Shown: positions 9,221 through 21,607, counted from the stretch's first letter. The stretch is DNA of 64,000 nucleotides from Pagrus major (GCF_040436345.1 NC_133227.1:22752671-22816670), one strand, 5' to 3'. Notes: generated from the letters alone by a model not told the origin. Made by a program: numbers and translations.

Positions 9221-9515
9221 TTGTTTTATGTCTCTTTGTGGTAGTTTTGTGTCTTTTGTGGTAGTTGTACGTCTGTTCGTGGTACTTTCTTTCCTCTTTG
9301 TGGTAGTTTCACATCTTTTTCTTGTACTTTTGTGTCTCTTTATGGTAGTTTTACATCTCTTTGTGGTACTTTCTTGTCTCTTTGTGGTAGTTTCATATCC
9401 CTTTCTGCTACTTTCTTGTGTCTTTGTGGTACTTTTATGTCTCTTTCTGGTAGTTTTACATCTGTGTGTGGTAGGTTAATGCCTCTTAGTAGTAGTTTTA
9501 AATCTCTTTGTGCCA
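9221..9515 (+). repeat. 21-bp minisatellite (TCTCTTTGTGGTAGTTTTACA)
   Basis: About fourteen diverged units of 21 bp, with unit variants differing mainly at GTAG/GTAC and in the last bases. Because 21 is a multiple of three, two plus-strand frames and one minus-strand frame stay open and read as 7-residue periodic peptides. These look like hydrophobic or charged proteins but show no other sign of coding. Confidence 0.9.
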
Positions 9516-10189
9516 CATTAATAGATGATTTAATAATAATTACCATGAAACCTTAAACACCTGAATAAGGATTGGAGTAGCTCTATGTGTGGTGATGTCT
9601 TTGAGACACACACACAGACTTGGCTCTGAGCTGGACTGTGTTGGTCAGTGCCACTGCTCAGACAAACAACCCTCCTTTTTAAACCCAAAGCACAGCCGGA
9701 GGCTTTGGCAAAAAAAAAAGATCTCCAGTCGAGCTCTCAGCGTGAGCAGCAGACTCTCTGTGGACACGGCCGCAGAATCGCTTGGGATCATTATGCATCT
9801 ATTCTGGTGAAAGAAAACCAGGCTTTTATTTAACCATTAAGTAGAGATGGCTGCACTTCACCCCCATCTCACCACTGTTAGGATTAAATCTTAAGAAGCT
9901 GTTGTTTGACTTTCCATCAGACTTATGTGATGTTTTAACAGAGAGTCACTACACTACAGATATTAACAGTAAAATGTAAAAATGAAAATATATCATATGC
10001 TGTTTTACGTGAAGCTAAATTCTTTCAGGACAAAACAAAAACACTAAGCAGCAGTTTTTAAAAAGGCTAATAACAAGTGAAATCTGCCAAACATGACACA
10101 AGAATTGGGTCTCATTAAAATCTGTGCACCACTGTCCGACTCTGGCCGTCTGAATGTGAAGCCGAACAACAACCACCAGGTTTTATTTC
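9516..10189. other. Unassigned sequence
   Basis: No gene or repeat recognised. Confidence 0.5.
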
Positions 10190-10610
10190 TGTTCTGTGGA
10201 CACAGTGACCATCAAATCACAGGCTTCAAACCCTTCTGAACACGCCACTCGGAGATCCTTCGAGGACCGAATCCAGAACACACAAGAGAGAAAAAGCTGG
10301 AGAAGCACTGCTTTCTCCCTCCGGCTAAAAACTCAACATCCGAGAGCCGCTTGTTCACTATTTAGCACAAGTGTAAAGAAGTCGTCTTTGCGGGAGAAAT
10401 GTCCAGCTAATTGGTTTGTTAAGACGAGAGAGGGTGTGAGGGGAGAGACAGGGAGAGAAATTTCCCTTTTCTTTCAGTCCAGACAGGTTAAATGTGCAGT
10501 TAGGCCCGGACAATGGAGCCGTCCTTTCACATGCAAAGATGAGGTATATGGAGCGAGCCGGGTTTTGTGGCCGGTGTTCAGACTTCAATTGAGAGGCACC
10601 AAAGCGTGAC
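10190..10610. other. Repeat-poor segment with Sox- and POU-like words
   Basis: A GC-moderate block without known repeats. ACAATGG at 10510-10516 (Sox-like) lies 14 bp from ATGCAAAG at 10531-10538 (octamer-like), and CTAATTGG lies near 10407. Such words are frequent by chance, so this is only a candidate enhancer-like element. Confidence 0.25.
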
Positions 10611-10611
10611 G

Positions 10612-10712
10612 GTATCCCCTCCCCTCCCTCCCACTTTCCCTCCTTTGCTCACTCTATCCCTTCCTCGGTTCCTTCTTTCATTCTCCTCTTTCCCTCAATC
10701 CTTTTGCCTCTC
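10612..10712 (+). repeat. Polypyrimidine tract
   Basis: About 100 bp almost entirely C and T (CCTCCCTCCCACTTTCCCTC and onward). Low complexity; it could adopt triplex structure. Confidence 0.85.
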
Positions 10713-11624
10713 AGTCAATTTCAGCCCAGTATCCCCAAATCTTATATTCACACCGGACACTTCTGCACCTGAAGATTTAGCAAAGTGGAAGGTTACAGTG
10801 CGGTGGGGGATGGCTGGATAGCATCTATGATTTTGTGATAGGATGTAAAACTTCGATCTCTAATTTGACTTACTATTAACTATAACTGCAAACTTTCCCC
10901 AATCTGTACTGCACAAAGTCAAGAGCTTCTGATAACAACACACATGGCCAAGGTTGAGGAGGTTATCGTAATGTACTTGTTAAAAAAGAGGCTGTAGATG
11001 GTGGTGATCTGTGAGGCCATTAAAAACATCGTGACATGTGGACGAAGAATCCTCTTCACTAATGTGACCGATTAGAGAAATTGACATCATTTCCAGCACT
11101 TTCAGATGTCGGCCATTGTTCAAACTTCTTGATCCTGTCCTGTGGTCATCTCACTTGAACTATTGGCTGCCAAAGTTGTCGGTGTTACTGCTCCATTTCA
11201 TCCGCACCTGTAAGCTTCCGGATAACGTGCACAAATACAGATGTATCACAGAAAGATATAGGCAGATCTTAGGAAAATGAATAGTAATATAGACATACTC
11301 AAGTATTCACTTTTAAAGTTTTTACAATGTAATTTGAGACTTATTTTTAACTTCACGGACGGTCACAGACGTCTCGGTTATCCAACCTTGAAATATTTGC
11401 CTACTTGATGAAGGTTAGGATAAGGGTTAGTACGTGTCTCATTTAGACTACAGAGGTTGAGATCAGGGCTCAAATCCTCCCTGAAGCTTTTGTTGCATGG
11501 AGTAGTAATCGTGGTAATCTTAAAACAGAATATGACTGTATTTAATGTCTTACCTCATCAACTTGATTGATTTATTATTTTTTTTTGAGTGATTCCTTGA
11601 TTTTAACAAATATCTGCTTATTCT
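10713..11624. other. Unassigned sequence
   Basis: No gene or repeat recognised. Confidence 0.5.
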
Positions 11625-11963
11625 GAATTTGATGCCAACAACATGTTTCTTACAAGTTGAGACAGGGGCAACAAAAGACTGGGAAAGTTGTGAAATGCTC
11701 CAAAAACACCTCCACAGGTAAACAAGTTAATTGGTAACAGGTGATAGTATCATGAGCGGGTATGAAAGGCCCATCCTCAAAAGGCTCAGTGGTTCACAAA
11801 CAAGGATGAAGCCAGGTTCACCACTTGATTGTATAAAGGAGTTTACTATACGGGCTTGGGGACACTGCGTTGTAGGTGAACACAGCTCCTTTGCAAATGA
11901 TGAATTTCTGTTTTCATTTTGCTTTTAAACAGCGTTCCAACTTTTTTGGAATCAAGATTGTAG
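11625..11963 (+). mobile_element. Internally deleted Tc1/mariner-type relic
   Basis: It starts GAATTTGATGCCAACAAC, continues with AGACAGGGGCAACAAAAG, then the remains of the transposase start (AAGGATGAAGCCAGGTTCAC), and ends ACAGCGTTCCAACTTTTTTG followed by GAATC. I recall this order from a common fish Tc1-type family. The transposase body is missing. Pieces of the same family occur at 40925-41010 and 41700-41795. Confidence 0.65.
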
Positions 11964-12239
11964 TAGAAGATTTATCCAAAAATCTCAGCGGGGTAGCTCA
12001 GAGACAAAAACCTTTCTGGCGATGGATGGAAACATACTTAACTGCTATGTTTTTCCTGTTACTGGCTGTTTCACTCATTATAACTGAAGCTGTTATGTCC
12101 CATCTCAAAGAGACAGGACAGTAATAAGACAGGGAGGGGTTGTGTAAAGAAAGAAGTGGAGAGAAAAACAGAGTTAGGGGTTTGTATCAGGGGGGGATGT
12201 TGGGTGGTGTCATACAAAGACTGAAGCCGTGAAATGGTG
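11964..12239. other. Unassigned sequence
   Basis: No gene or repeat recognised. Confidence 0.5.
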
Positions 12240-12540
12240 CTTGTAAAAGCCCAGCGCTGGTCGACTCATTGAGTTGTCAATCTGCCCGGCAGGTCCCCTG
12301 TATGATGAGACCTGTCAGAGAGCCACAGGGACAGAGCAGGAGGGGTGGGGATGACCTAATGCTAAATCACCTCCCTCCCTTTTCTCCTCTGAGGGGTTTG
12401 AGTGACACCCCCACTGGCCCACAATACGACCCCCTGTGGCGCCATGGCAGCAGACGGACCGGACCAATCAGGACACTGGACGCCGGTCAGTGGGGAAGAC
12501 TAAACACGAGGAGACACTCCTCGGAGATACAGGTGGTAGA
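12240..12540. other. GC-rich segment, candidate conserved noncoding element
   Basis: About 300 bp of GC-rich, repeat-free sequence with CCAATCAGGACACTGGACGC at its right side. An open frame runs through it but has no recognised domain or coding signature. Confidence 0.25.
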
Positions 12541-12585
12541 GAAGGTAATATCAGCTTCTCATAGAATAAAGGACACTTCTAAAAT

Positions 12586-12636
12586 ACTGGTGCATATTCA
12601 GTTCAGTTCAGTTCATGAACTGAACTGGTGCATATT
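12586..12636. repeat. Perfect 24-bp palindrome inside 13-bp direct repeats
   Basis: A perfect 24-bp palindrome at 12604-12627 is centred on CATG and built from repeated GTTCA units. ACTGGTGCATATT occurs at 12586-12598 and again at 12624-12636. Confidence 0.95.
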
Positions 12637-15600
12637 TTGAACAACCATTTGCAAAGTATGTACATCATCTAGCAATCGATTAAACATGTGCAAATGCTCA
12701 TTCTTGGGTCACACAGCTACTGGTATTGAAAGGATGCAGTTTTGATATTGTATTTGTTTCTACTTGTATTAAATGATGAAAAAGTTGCTGTGGCAATTGA
12801 TCGTGCCAAACGTTGAGATGCATTAAGATGCATTGAGTCGTTGCGCATTCAAACTGCTGACAGCTAAAATTGTAATCGAATCAAATCGGGAGGCCACTGA
12901 AGATTCACACCTCTGTCATCTGTATGGGTCACTGCCCACAGCTCATGATCATTGTTGAGGGTTGAGGCGTACATTGACATGAGAAATAAGAGCTTCACCT
13001 TCAGGCTCAGCCCTCCGTTCACAACAACAATCTGGTTCCATCAGACACTCACTGACCCACTAACCCTGTGTGTATTCTCTTCATGTCTGTGACATACTCT
13101 ACAGATACAGACATTAAAGCTGTAGTGACACGCTGGTGTGATGTCGATATGACTGTCTACAGGTTGTTTTCAGGTCTATTTTTGCTGAGAACCGAGCATG
13201 TGCGGCGGGAAAGATAGGACGACGCACCGCTGCAGCCTTGCTTGATGGATCAAGTTGGTCTGCTCTAACATGTTTAAACGGACGCCGAAATAAAAAGCAA
13301 GACTTTCCGCCACACACTGCTGAGACAGGCACTGTGTTCAGCCAGTTATGAACAGGACCCAGTTACCCAAACCATGGCCTCAGACTCCGCTGCAAGCCTG
13401 GAAGTAACGGTCCAATGAAGCAAACAGAGTCGTATCGTCGGCAAAAAGGCAGAGACGCTCTCTTAAGATTTCCATATCTCCAGTCCTTTGAGTCTGAAAA
13501 TCACAAACAGAAACAGTGTTAAGTGAAGAGTTACTTCACCCAGAACAGGGCAATGTGAACATAAACAAACCAAATACAAAATACTTCGAAGTTAATGGTT
13601 CCAGAAAGAGTATTCACAGATTGCATCTTAACCAAATGTTTCGCTCGCAGAGTCATTTGCTTGATTTGCAGTTTTTCAGACGGCGAGGGGGCAGGTGGCG
13701 ACACAAACAGCTTCACCCACTGGCCTTTAGTTCCCTGTCACCTCCTTCCACCTATCACACCATCTCTTTGTCTGTCTCCGTCTCCCAGAGTTCAGCACTG
13801 GACCAGACGCATTGTCCTCTTTGATGACTTGACGTCTCTGTCTGTCACCGAGACGCAGACACAAAGACACGCACACACATACCAGCACACCCCCGTCAGA
13901 GTCTGGCATCCTGACAGATTCTCTTTCAAAGGTTACATGTCAATCTGATGTGACAACCATGATAAAGACTTTTAGCTTCACATCCCACTTAGAATAAGAA
14001 CAAAGATTGATCACCAGATGAATGTGAGACAGCCTCATGTCATGCACAACTGGTGCTTTCAAATGCCCCCAGATATTAGGGTGATTTGAGGTAAGGTAAT
14101 GAAATTTAAGATCTTGTTTTCATGTTTATTTTCTGTCTAGCCCACATGTTTTACATGTTGGCTGAGAGAAAGGGCCCACAGGGTTTGCAATAAAGGCTCA
14201 CATTTGGATCGGGTAACCGTGACATGGCAGGCCGAACTACATCAAGACAAGAACACCATTTTGCTCCTGTGTTCATTCATTTTCTGCAAGTCTGTTCACT
14301 GAACCGTCCGTCTGGTGTCTGCTTGTGTCTGGTTTCATGTAAATATTTTGTCACATAATTTGTTTAAAATGTAAAATTCAGTCTTTCTATTTGAGATTCA
14401 AAGTTGCAGAGAGCTGCTGGAAGGAGAGACAGAGGAAGGAAGGATTTGCATGGGGCAGGCTAGTTTGTACTGTACAACATTAAGACAGAAACAACCAGGT
14501 GACTTCCACAGAAAGTTTTTTTGGGGGGGGGATCAAGGTGAGCTTGCCCTCTGATACCACATACAGCATAACACTGAAAAACAAACAGATTAGTTATTTG
14601 TTCAAATGTTTAACTTCAAGTTTTATGATCCATTCCTGATGGCAAATTATGCTCTAACTTTTACAACACACGTATAAATCTTGCTGTATGTTTCTAACCA
14701 AGCTCTTCCTTACTTGTGACTAACTGCTCTTCAGTCTTGGCTCAATCAAACTGTGGGAGGACATTTCAGGAATACTTGCTAAATGAAAATGGTCTAATTA
14801 AGTTTTTACGGTGAATCTAGTGGCATGTGTTTTCTCCAGCAGTAGACCTCCGTGTCACACACATCCCTCTCTCATCCTCCCCTCTCTGGGCCTCACACAC
14901 ACTTATAGAGGAATAAAGATGCCCACATACACAGACCTGCATGCAAAAACAAGCCGTTGGTCATGAAATGTATGTTTTAGATATGAACCATCAACCATTT
15001 CTTTGTTAAATTGTTAAGTCTTGATTTTCTTTATCTGCTCATATTATTCATGATTGAACTAGCTAACGCTGCCAGCTGTAAAAGCTGTAAAAACTGTAAG
15101 ATGTCCTCATGGTGTTGGTCGTAACACTCGGTTACTACTGTAGATAGAAAGCTAACTATGTGGACATGCTAACGAATGTAGCTTGTGTTTGAGCAGATAA
15201 ACACATTTAGTCTGATCCTTACAGTACCATTTTGCACTTGTCCTTCTAGTTTTAAGGTTAGTTTTTGGTTCTGGGAAGGCAAAAAACTACAAAAAACAAT
15301 TTTCTAAACTCTTTAAATGCCAATTATAGCTCTTACTACAGGCTCATTTAATTCACAGCTTTAGTTAAAGTTGCTAAACTATGACGAGACAAATACAGGT
15401 TTTGAGCATATGGTCAATTTAGTGTACACCTCTACAGTGTAATTACTTCAACACAAAGACAAATAAGACTCCAGGAGAGTCTGGTGACATTTAAAATGAC
15501 TGTCTTTCAGGAACACAGATTCCAGTCACCGGTTGGTGACGTCCACACATCAGAAGTGACAACAACAGCTTGCACCACAACATGTGGAACGACTTTGTTT

Positions 15601-15639
15601 GCGACTTACTGAAAAAGTTTCTTGTTACTGGAGTTAAAA
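12637..15639. other. Unassigned sequence
   Basis: No exon, tRNA or complete repeat found in about 3 kb. Minor features are a G run at 14523-14530 and, near 15060-15180, scattered GCTAAC words typical of a dispersed teleost repeat. The GC-moderate 13660-13930 segment has overlapping open frames without recognisable content. Confidence 0.45.
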
Positions 15640-15840
15640 ATGGAGAGTCTATATTTTCGGACCGTCAGAGGTGGGTGGTTTGTCCCGGCTCGGCTTGGCA
15701 CGACTCGGCTCAGGAGGCCCTCTGGGACTGGCCTTATTTGTTTGGACAGCAGGCAGTAATGTGGCGTGTTGCAGCCCAGGAGACTGACCAGGAATGTGGC
15801 TGAAGGTCTCATCTGGCCTCATCAAAAGACGGCCGTGAGT
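15640..15840. other. GC-rich repeat-free segment
   Basis: Stands out from the AT-rich surroundings (GGCTCGGCTTGGCACGACTC, then CAGCAGGCAGTAATGTGGCG). Candidate conserved noncoding element on composition only. Confidence 0.2.
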
Positions 15841-16759
15841 CTCTCTGCTGTCTCCTCTCTCGAAAAAACCAAAACCATCAACACTGAGATTACAGCTGGA
15901 CCTCACAGCACCAGGCCGTTTCAAGTACTCTTACTGCCACAATAAATGATTGAAGAAAAAGCCAAAATCTGAATCCACTTACAGCGCAATAGGCCGGCAT
16001 TAAAGTTAACAATTTAGACACATTTGACAGTTGATGGCTATGTGTTACGAAAAACTAATTTGCCTCACAACTTTCTTTAGATGGTTTCTTATAATATTTT
16101 ATAATGAGTATCCTAGACATCAGTGTCGATCTGTTGTGGCAGGAAGGTCTGGACAAGATTTAGACGCACTCCCTTCAACCACAGCCTGAACAAAATACTG
16201 ACGTTTACAACAAACAGCAGCACTTTAGAGGTGTGGTTGACCTGCAAAATGTTACAGAAATAGATGCAAAATGTCCGCAGTTCTGGTTGAATCTCTCTCG
16301 AAAACTGCCGGCTGCAGTCTGTGTTTTAAATCGAATGTTTTTGTTTTTTCACGTGGCTTTATAGCTGATACCCATCTATCAACAAATTGTCACACTCCCC
16401 AAAAGTCCATCTGAAGTCCGTTCGAAGTTTGCCTGCCAAATCTGAGGCCAACCTGCCGGGACAAACATCAAACAACAACTTGTGCCGTCACTAGCATTAA
16501 AGGTGATGCAAAAAGCTTTAAAAGATGATGAGTAAAATGGGACAAACCACATTCAAACACCAAGCAAAACATGTTTTTTACTTCAGGATATTTAAAGAAC
16601 TGGAGGTGGGTTTGATGTATCACGTCACAGCAACTGACTAAACCCCCGAACTGCAAAACATCACATTTAAAAGGCAGTAAAAATAAAATTGTCCATGCTT
16701 CACAAACACACCTCAAATGTGTTTGTCTGGAAGCCAGGGTTGTTTTGATCAGGTGTTTT
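15841..16759. other. Unassigned AT-rich sequence
   Basis: No gene or repeat recognised. Confidence 0.5.
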
Positions 16760-17010
16760 CATTCAATAAACAAAATCTCTTTGTTTTTCATGACTGAATA
16801 AACAAATTGACCTTAAAAGACAACACGATTTCATTTTACTTTGTTTATATGTGGCGGACCCTGCCACCTTTCTGGCTTCAAACAGTGTTCTGAACCTTAT
16901 TTTCCTCTGACAACAGCTTGTTTATTTCAGTTAAGGAAATAATAAATATTTATGTTTGTATTAGTACCTCATTAATGTTGTAAGTATTAAAATTCTGAGT
17001 TTGAATGTAT
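16760..17010. mobile_element. TTAA-type MITE, family A, end-truncated
   Basis: Shares ACTGAATAAACAAATTGACC, ATGTGGCGGACCCTGCCACC and AACCTTATTTTCCTCTGA with the copies at 5921-6158 and 38202-38528. The right end degenerates into GTAGCGCC, and no clear TTAA remains. Confidence 0.75.
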
Positions 17011-17023
17011 GGGGTAGCGCCAC

Positions 17024-17330
17024 TGGTTTCAAAAGAGGTCCCATTGTATGTAATCTTATGAGAAATTGAAACTACTTCTCACTTGATTTATCACCTTAGT
17101 CAACAGTTTCCTAATGAGTTTATGGCCTGAATTAGTAGCATGATGTTCATTTTCTGTGCAGAGTTGGCGGCCACATTGTTGTTGATGATACTAGATGATA
17201 TTTTACTTTATTTACCACAAACTGCGACTTTCTCGACTTGAAGAATTATCTTTTAAATTGACAAACATGATCTGTGAAGTTCATGGCACAATTCAAATAG
17301 GATCAAACACATTTTTATCTCTCCCCACTG
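17024..17330 (+). repeat. Dispersed repeat, paralogue of 29855-30060
   Basis: GGTTTCAAAAGAGGTC, ATTGTATGTAA, TTCTCACTTGATTTAT and TTTCCTAATGAGTTTATGG recur in the same order at 29855-30060. It is a decayed interspersed repeat of unknown class. Confidence 0.65.
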
Positions 17331-17839
17331 ACTACTGTACAATAGTTTTCTGAAATAAGGTCCCATGAGGTCCGCTGGGAGGGGCATGACTTCAGCTCTC
17401 TATATGTATTAGGACATGGCTACCTTGTGATTGACAAGTCGCTACCATTTGTCAGACCGGGTCAGGATATGCTCTCCAGCTGCACCCTCTTGTCCAAATA
17501 TGGTAAAAAAAAAAAAAAAATCCTAAAAGATGCCGTGGTCGTAATGCCAAACTCGAGGCCTCACAACTGTCGTCCACACCCAATGGGCGACGTTACATTG
17601 GGTTTACAATTGGTGTAAAAACATATGGAGGACTGACGCGTTGACTTGTGTAGTGGAACCCTTATTATCTCTTGCCTTATACCTGCTTTTTACAATAAGC
17701 TTACATTTAATTAAGCAGCACACACTCTAAATTTGAGTTTAAGTACTGTTTCAAGTGCCGGTGAAACAGTGAGTTCGAGTATCACAGTGAGCCCAGTGTT
17801 TCGGGGATTCCAGGCTCGGCTCCTGACTTCCTGCTCTTC
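17331..17839. other. Unassigned sequence with a poly-A run
   Basis: No gene. An A run of about 17 lies at 17504-17520. Confidence 0.5.
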
Positions 17840-18010
17840 CTCCCCTCTCACCTTTTAATTGGTCGGAGCAGCCGGCGGCCTGTCAGGACGTCTCAGCGCT
17901 CCGTGACGCCTGTGCTCCCTCCCTCACAGCTCAGACAGAAAGGCCTCTGTCTGCTTCAGTTTCCATGCTGAGCAACAGCGGGGAAGGAACTTACCGGTTC
18001 TGTTCATTTC
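17840..18010. other. GC-richer repeat-free segment
   Basis: Contains AATTGGTCGGAGCAGCCGGC and CTCAGCGCTCCGTGACGCC. Candidate noncoding element on composition only. Confidence 0.2.
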
Positions 18011-20019
18011 TATTGTGAGTTATGTGTTTATAAACGTCTGCACCGGCCAAAAGTGTCTAATTTTAGCTATGTGAAGTAGACGATATTAAAAAAAATTTTT
18101 CAGTTTGTACCTCCAGCATTTTTAAAGCCAATCTTTCGGCTTGCTGACTGTCGAGCACGGGAACACGTCGCCATATCTAATAATTGTGTTTACTGATATC
18201 ACCCACGCACTTTTGTGCGAATGCCAGTCAGATGGATAACACTGGTGCCTAACACTTTATCTCTGGCCTGTTTCTTTGTCTCTGGATCATTAACGTCTTC
18301 TGGAGGAGACCCCGGTGGTCGTCTCCCTGTCTGTCTCTGTGTAGACTGACCCGTAGCTGTGTGGTCAGACGCTGGTGACAGTTTGAGCCTCCCGGTCAAC
18401 GGGGCTCTCGCCAGACTGTCTCAACCCCACAGCGCTCGAGACAGACAGGTGCCTGCAGAAACATGAACCACAACACACTTTTGGATGTTGGTTCAAAGCC
18501 TACTGGTACCTATGACGAAGACATGTCCAGTTATTTATCTAATGATGTTAATATACGATGACATTTCTGAGGAAACAGGTTTTGGACTTACATAGAAACC
18601 AAAAGGGGAGCAAGAGTTTTGATTTACAACTTGTCCTCATAACTTAAATTGCGAGTGCGTTGGAACAAACCCAACCTCATGGCTGACCTTTGGGTGAGAG
18701 CAGAGGGTCACTTTCCCTGCCCTCCTCCTCTTCCTCTGATCAGAGCAGCTGGTCCTCGTCTTGTCTCGGACGTTTGTTGTTGAAAGCAAAACAAAGTCAA
18801 ACAAACAGAGGGAGGAGTGCTGATTTGTCATCACTGCTACAAACACAACAATCACTGACATACCAGAGAGATCAGAGTCACAAACATCTGTCTGATGTTA
18901 TCAAAACGTGTCCATGTCCAAACTAATATTGATCAATTTAAACCTGCATTCTTTTCTCTCAAGTTTAAAGTTCGTTTTGGTGTTTCTCAGCCAGACAATC
19001 CAAAGTTGATCTCTTTGAAAATACTAGTGTTTTGTGTAAGAGTAAAGCTTTGTATCGTCATGTGGTCTCAGGGATCTCGTTGTCCTTGGAAGGACACTTG
19101 ATGACAAACTTTTACAAAAGAAATCTGAGCTGCTATAATCAATAGTTGTATATTAACAATGGATCATATTATAATGTAGCTCAGGGCAACAGTGAATAAA
19201 CGCACAAAACTGCAGCTCCCCTCAGATTTACGGAGCGTTTTAGTGTCTTTTAGCTAGTTTTTATTTTCAGGCCCACAACTTTACTGTTTTGGTTCACTCA
19301 CTCTCATCAGCAACTGTTTTCAGCAAAAAAGCTAAAAAAAACTGGTGAACATAAAAAATGTAGTAGTTTTAAAGCCTGATATTCCATCAGGATATGGTGG
19401 AGACCAAAAACGGAGCAAAAAGATGTGCAACTGTTTGCTTATATGTTCATCGTAATAAATTAAAAGGTAGTAATATGCAAATGTTGTGTTCACAACTTGT
19501 TTTGCTGCCCTCTAGAGGCCCAAAAAAATGTACAACACACATCTCTTGCTAGTCTTGTGGTAAGTTGTGAGGTGATCATCTCAGCCTGTAGGAAACAAAC
19601 GTGCCTACCAACACCTCTAGTGCTCACTAATTATTAATTCATTATCAGTTTTTACTAATTTATCTAATCTGCACACAGATTAGATAAATTAGTTAATAAC
19701 ACCCACAAACAAACAAACTAGCTAACACAGAGGGTCTGCCCGTGCCTACATTGGTATTTTTGTTTATTGTGAATAAACAAAAAATATTGATCCAAAACAA
19801 TTAAAACAAGAAGATGAACAAAATGTGTGTTATACTTTATAAGCTATTTGAACTATGTACATGTTTTGGTTCTTGAAAATATGTTATTTTTTTATGAGAA
19901 GGGAGAAAAGGGGTGAAGTTTTTAGCAAGAAAGCAAATCACCATATTTTACCAAAATGTCAAACTGCTCCACTAACAAACAGATATGAACCACATAAACA
20001 TTCAGTCATTTGAGATGAA
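18011..20019. other. Unassigned AT-rich sequence
   Basis: No gene found. Contains the perfect hairpin at 19654-19693, listed separately. Confidence 0.45.
19654..19693. repeat. Perfect 18-bp hairpin with 4-nt loop
   Basis: ACTAATTTATCTAATCTG at 19654-19671 and its exact complement at 19676-19693 flank the loop CACA. The arms are AT-rich with no T tract after the stem and no sign of a known small RNA. Confidence 0.95.
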
Positions 20020-20180
20020 GTCATGGGAGTCAGGACATGGCCTCTGAGAGACTTCAAGGCTCCAGTTGTTTCACCTACATCTGCGTGTACGACAGCGCTG
20101 CCAGTTTGTTTTAATTAACCTCCTACTGGGATCCTCTCTGGTCTCGAATGTAGAAGCTGCTGCTGCCCACTTCTCCTCAG
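20020..20180. other. Repeat-poor segment with TTTAATTAA
   Basis: About 160 bp with balanced composition that includes GTTTTAATTAACCTCC near 20107. Candidate noncoding element only. Confidence 0.2.
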
Positions 20181-20999
20181 GAGGAGGGGGGAGGGGACGG
20201 CCCCAGTTTGGATCTGTCCTCACTGTTACAAGAGGGAAACTGTGATTGTGCCCTTATAAACACAGACACACGCGAACTGCAATGCTCCAGGCACTGAATC
20301 ACACATTCAAACATGAGATTATATGCCGATGGAAAAGGCAAATGTTCTTCTTCAGTCACGTCAGTTCCTCGATGCTACTATTGGCTCTCGGCAGGAGTCG
20401 GGACTCCCGGGGAAATCCTTATCTCCTGGATGCTGGGACACATGTGACTCCTCTGTAACGTGTTTGACTGACTGAGGGCATGTAAACAAAATGTTGACTT
20501 GAAGTCTTTACATTCAACAATGGTAACTGTTAAACTAGTTTGTTTGAGCAAAGAGGCAAACAAACAACTTTCCGAAAGAGTTTCCCGTCAGGATGATAGA
20601 TCGGATCGACTTAACATTGTTGTCTTTATCTACCTTTTGAAAGACATGGCTTTTTGTCATTTAGACATATAAGATTGGACCACATTCACATATGGATGTA
20701 TGTGGTGCTGTGATTGGTTGGTAGATGAGAAAAAGCACTATATTAATGCAGTCCATTAAACCACACAGTTTCAAGTTCACCTTGCTAAAGTTAGCCTGGG
20801 AGAAGCTACAGAAAGTAGCATTAGTGAGCAAGACTTGATTTTGAAATGACATAAATGTCTTTTAGGTGTAAATGCAAAGGCCCCATGGATTGGATGTAAT
20901 TATACAGATTAAGCATCCAGATGCAGATCACATGTTATTAACAGTCCACAGCTATGCTAGCAGGTCTGAGGCTACACTTAGCCACAGGCATGTTTTGAC
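20181..20999. other. Mostly unassigned; SINE-like tail at 20735-20760
   Basis: AAAAAGCACTATATTAATGC followed by AGTCCATT resembles the 3' tail of a tRNA-headed teleost repeat also seen at 61711-61865. No other feature. Confidence 0.45.
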
Positions 21000-21420
21000 C
21001 TAAATGCTAAGTTAAAGCGACATGGGTGGATGAGACAGAATAAATTGGTCCAACACGTTCTGGGTTTTTCCTCATAAATTTAGTGAGCTCCAACGTCTAA
21101 GAGGAACGAATGTCTGTACATCTCTAACCCATCTTGTGGATGTTGAGAGAAGGGATCACGAAAGTCAGTGGGATTTATCCTCTGGGCAATCTTATAGATA
21201 TGGTTTTTAAGATATGGTCGTTTTCCCGATGATGGCACTAGATTAAAAATGAAGGGACCACCAACAGTTTTACAGTTCATCCTGGGAGGAACATGAATCT
21301 TCATACCAAATCACATCAATCCAGTAGCTGTTGAGATACGTCAGTCTGGACCGAAGTGGTGGACCGACAGACTGGCATTAGCATCCCTAGAGCCATGCTG
21401 CTAATGTGGCAAAAATAAGT
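21000..21420 (-). repeat. Dispersed teleost-type repeat (TTGAGATA... CATCCCTAGAGCC)
   Basis: Contains ATCCAGTAGCTGTTGAGATA, CTGGACCGAAGTGGTGGACC and GCATCCCTAGAGCCATGC, a combination I recall as a common interspersed fish repeat. A fragment recurs at 61885-61945 (GCCATCCCTAGAG). Confidence 0.55.
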
Positions 21421-21582
21421 TATGTGAGGTCTCCCACAATTCCAGATCTGAGTCAGTTTCCATAATTACATCAGATTGTTGTTAAATGTGGGAGGTAAAA
21501 TAGAAAAAAAGGCCGTGGTGGTGAGATTTCTTGATGCCACAGCAGAGGATCAGAGGTCTCTGTTTACGAACTGTGTCTGTCT

Positions 21583-21607
21583 GTGTGTGTGTGTGTGTGC
21601 GTGTGTG
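21583..21607 (+). repeat. (GT)n microsatellite
   Basis: Short GT tract with one GC step, followed by a GA-rich stretch. Confidence 0.93.

Noticed and set aside
9216-9556. Hydrophobic open frames suggesting a small membrane protein.
   Set aside because: They are the translation of a 21-bp minisatellite; several frames are open at once, which points to the repeat and not to coding.
17500-17525. Poly-A run as the 3' end of a processed retrocopy.
   Set aside because: No upstream coding remnant and no flanking direct repeats were seen.
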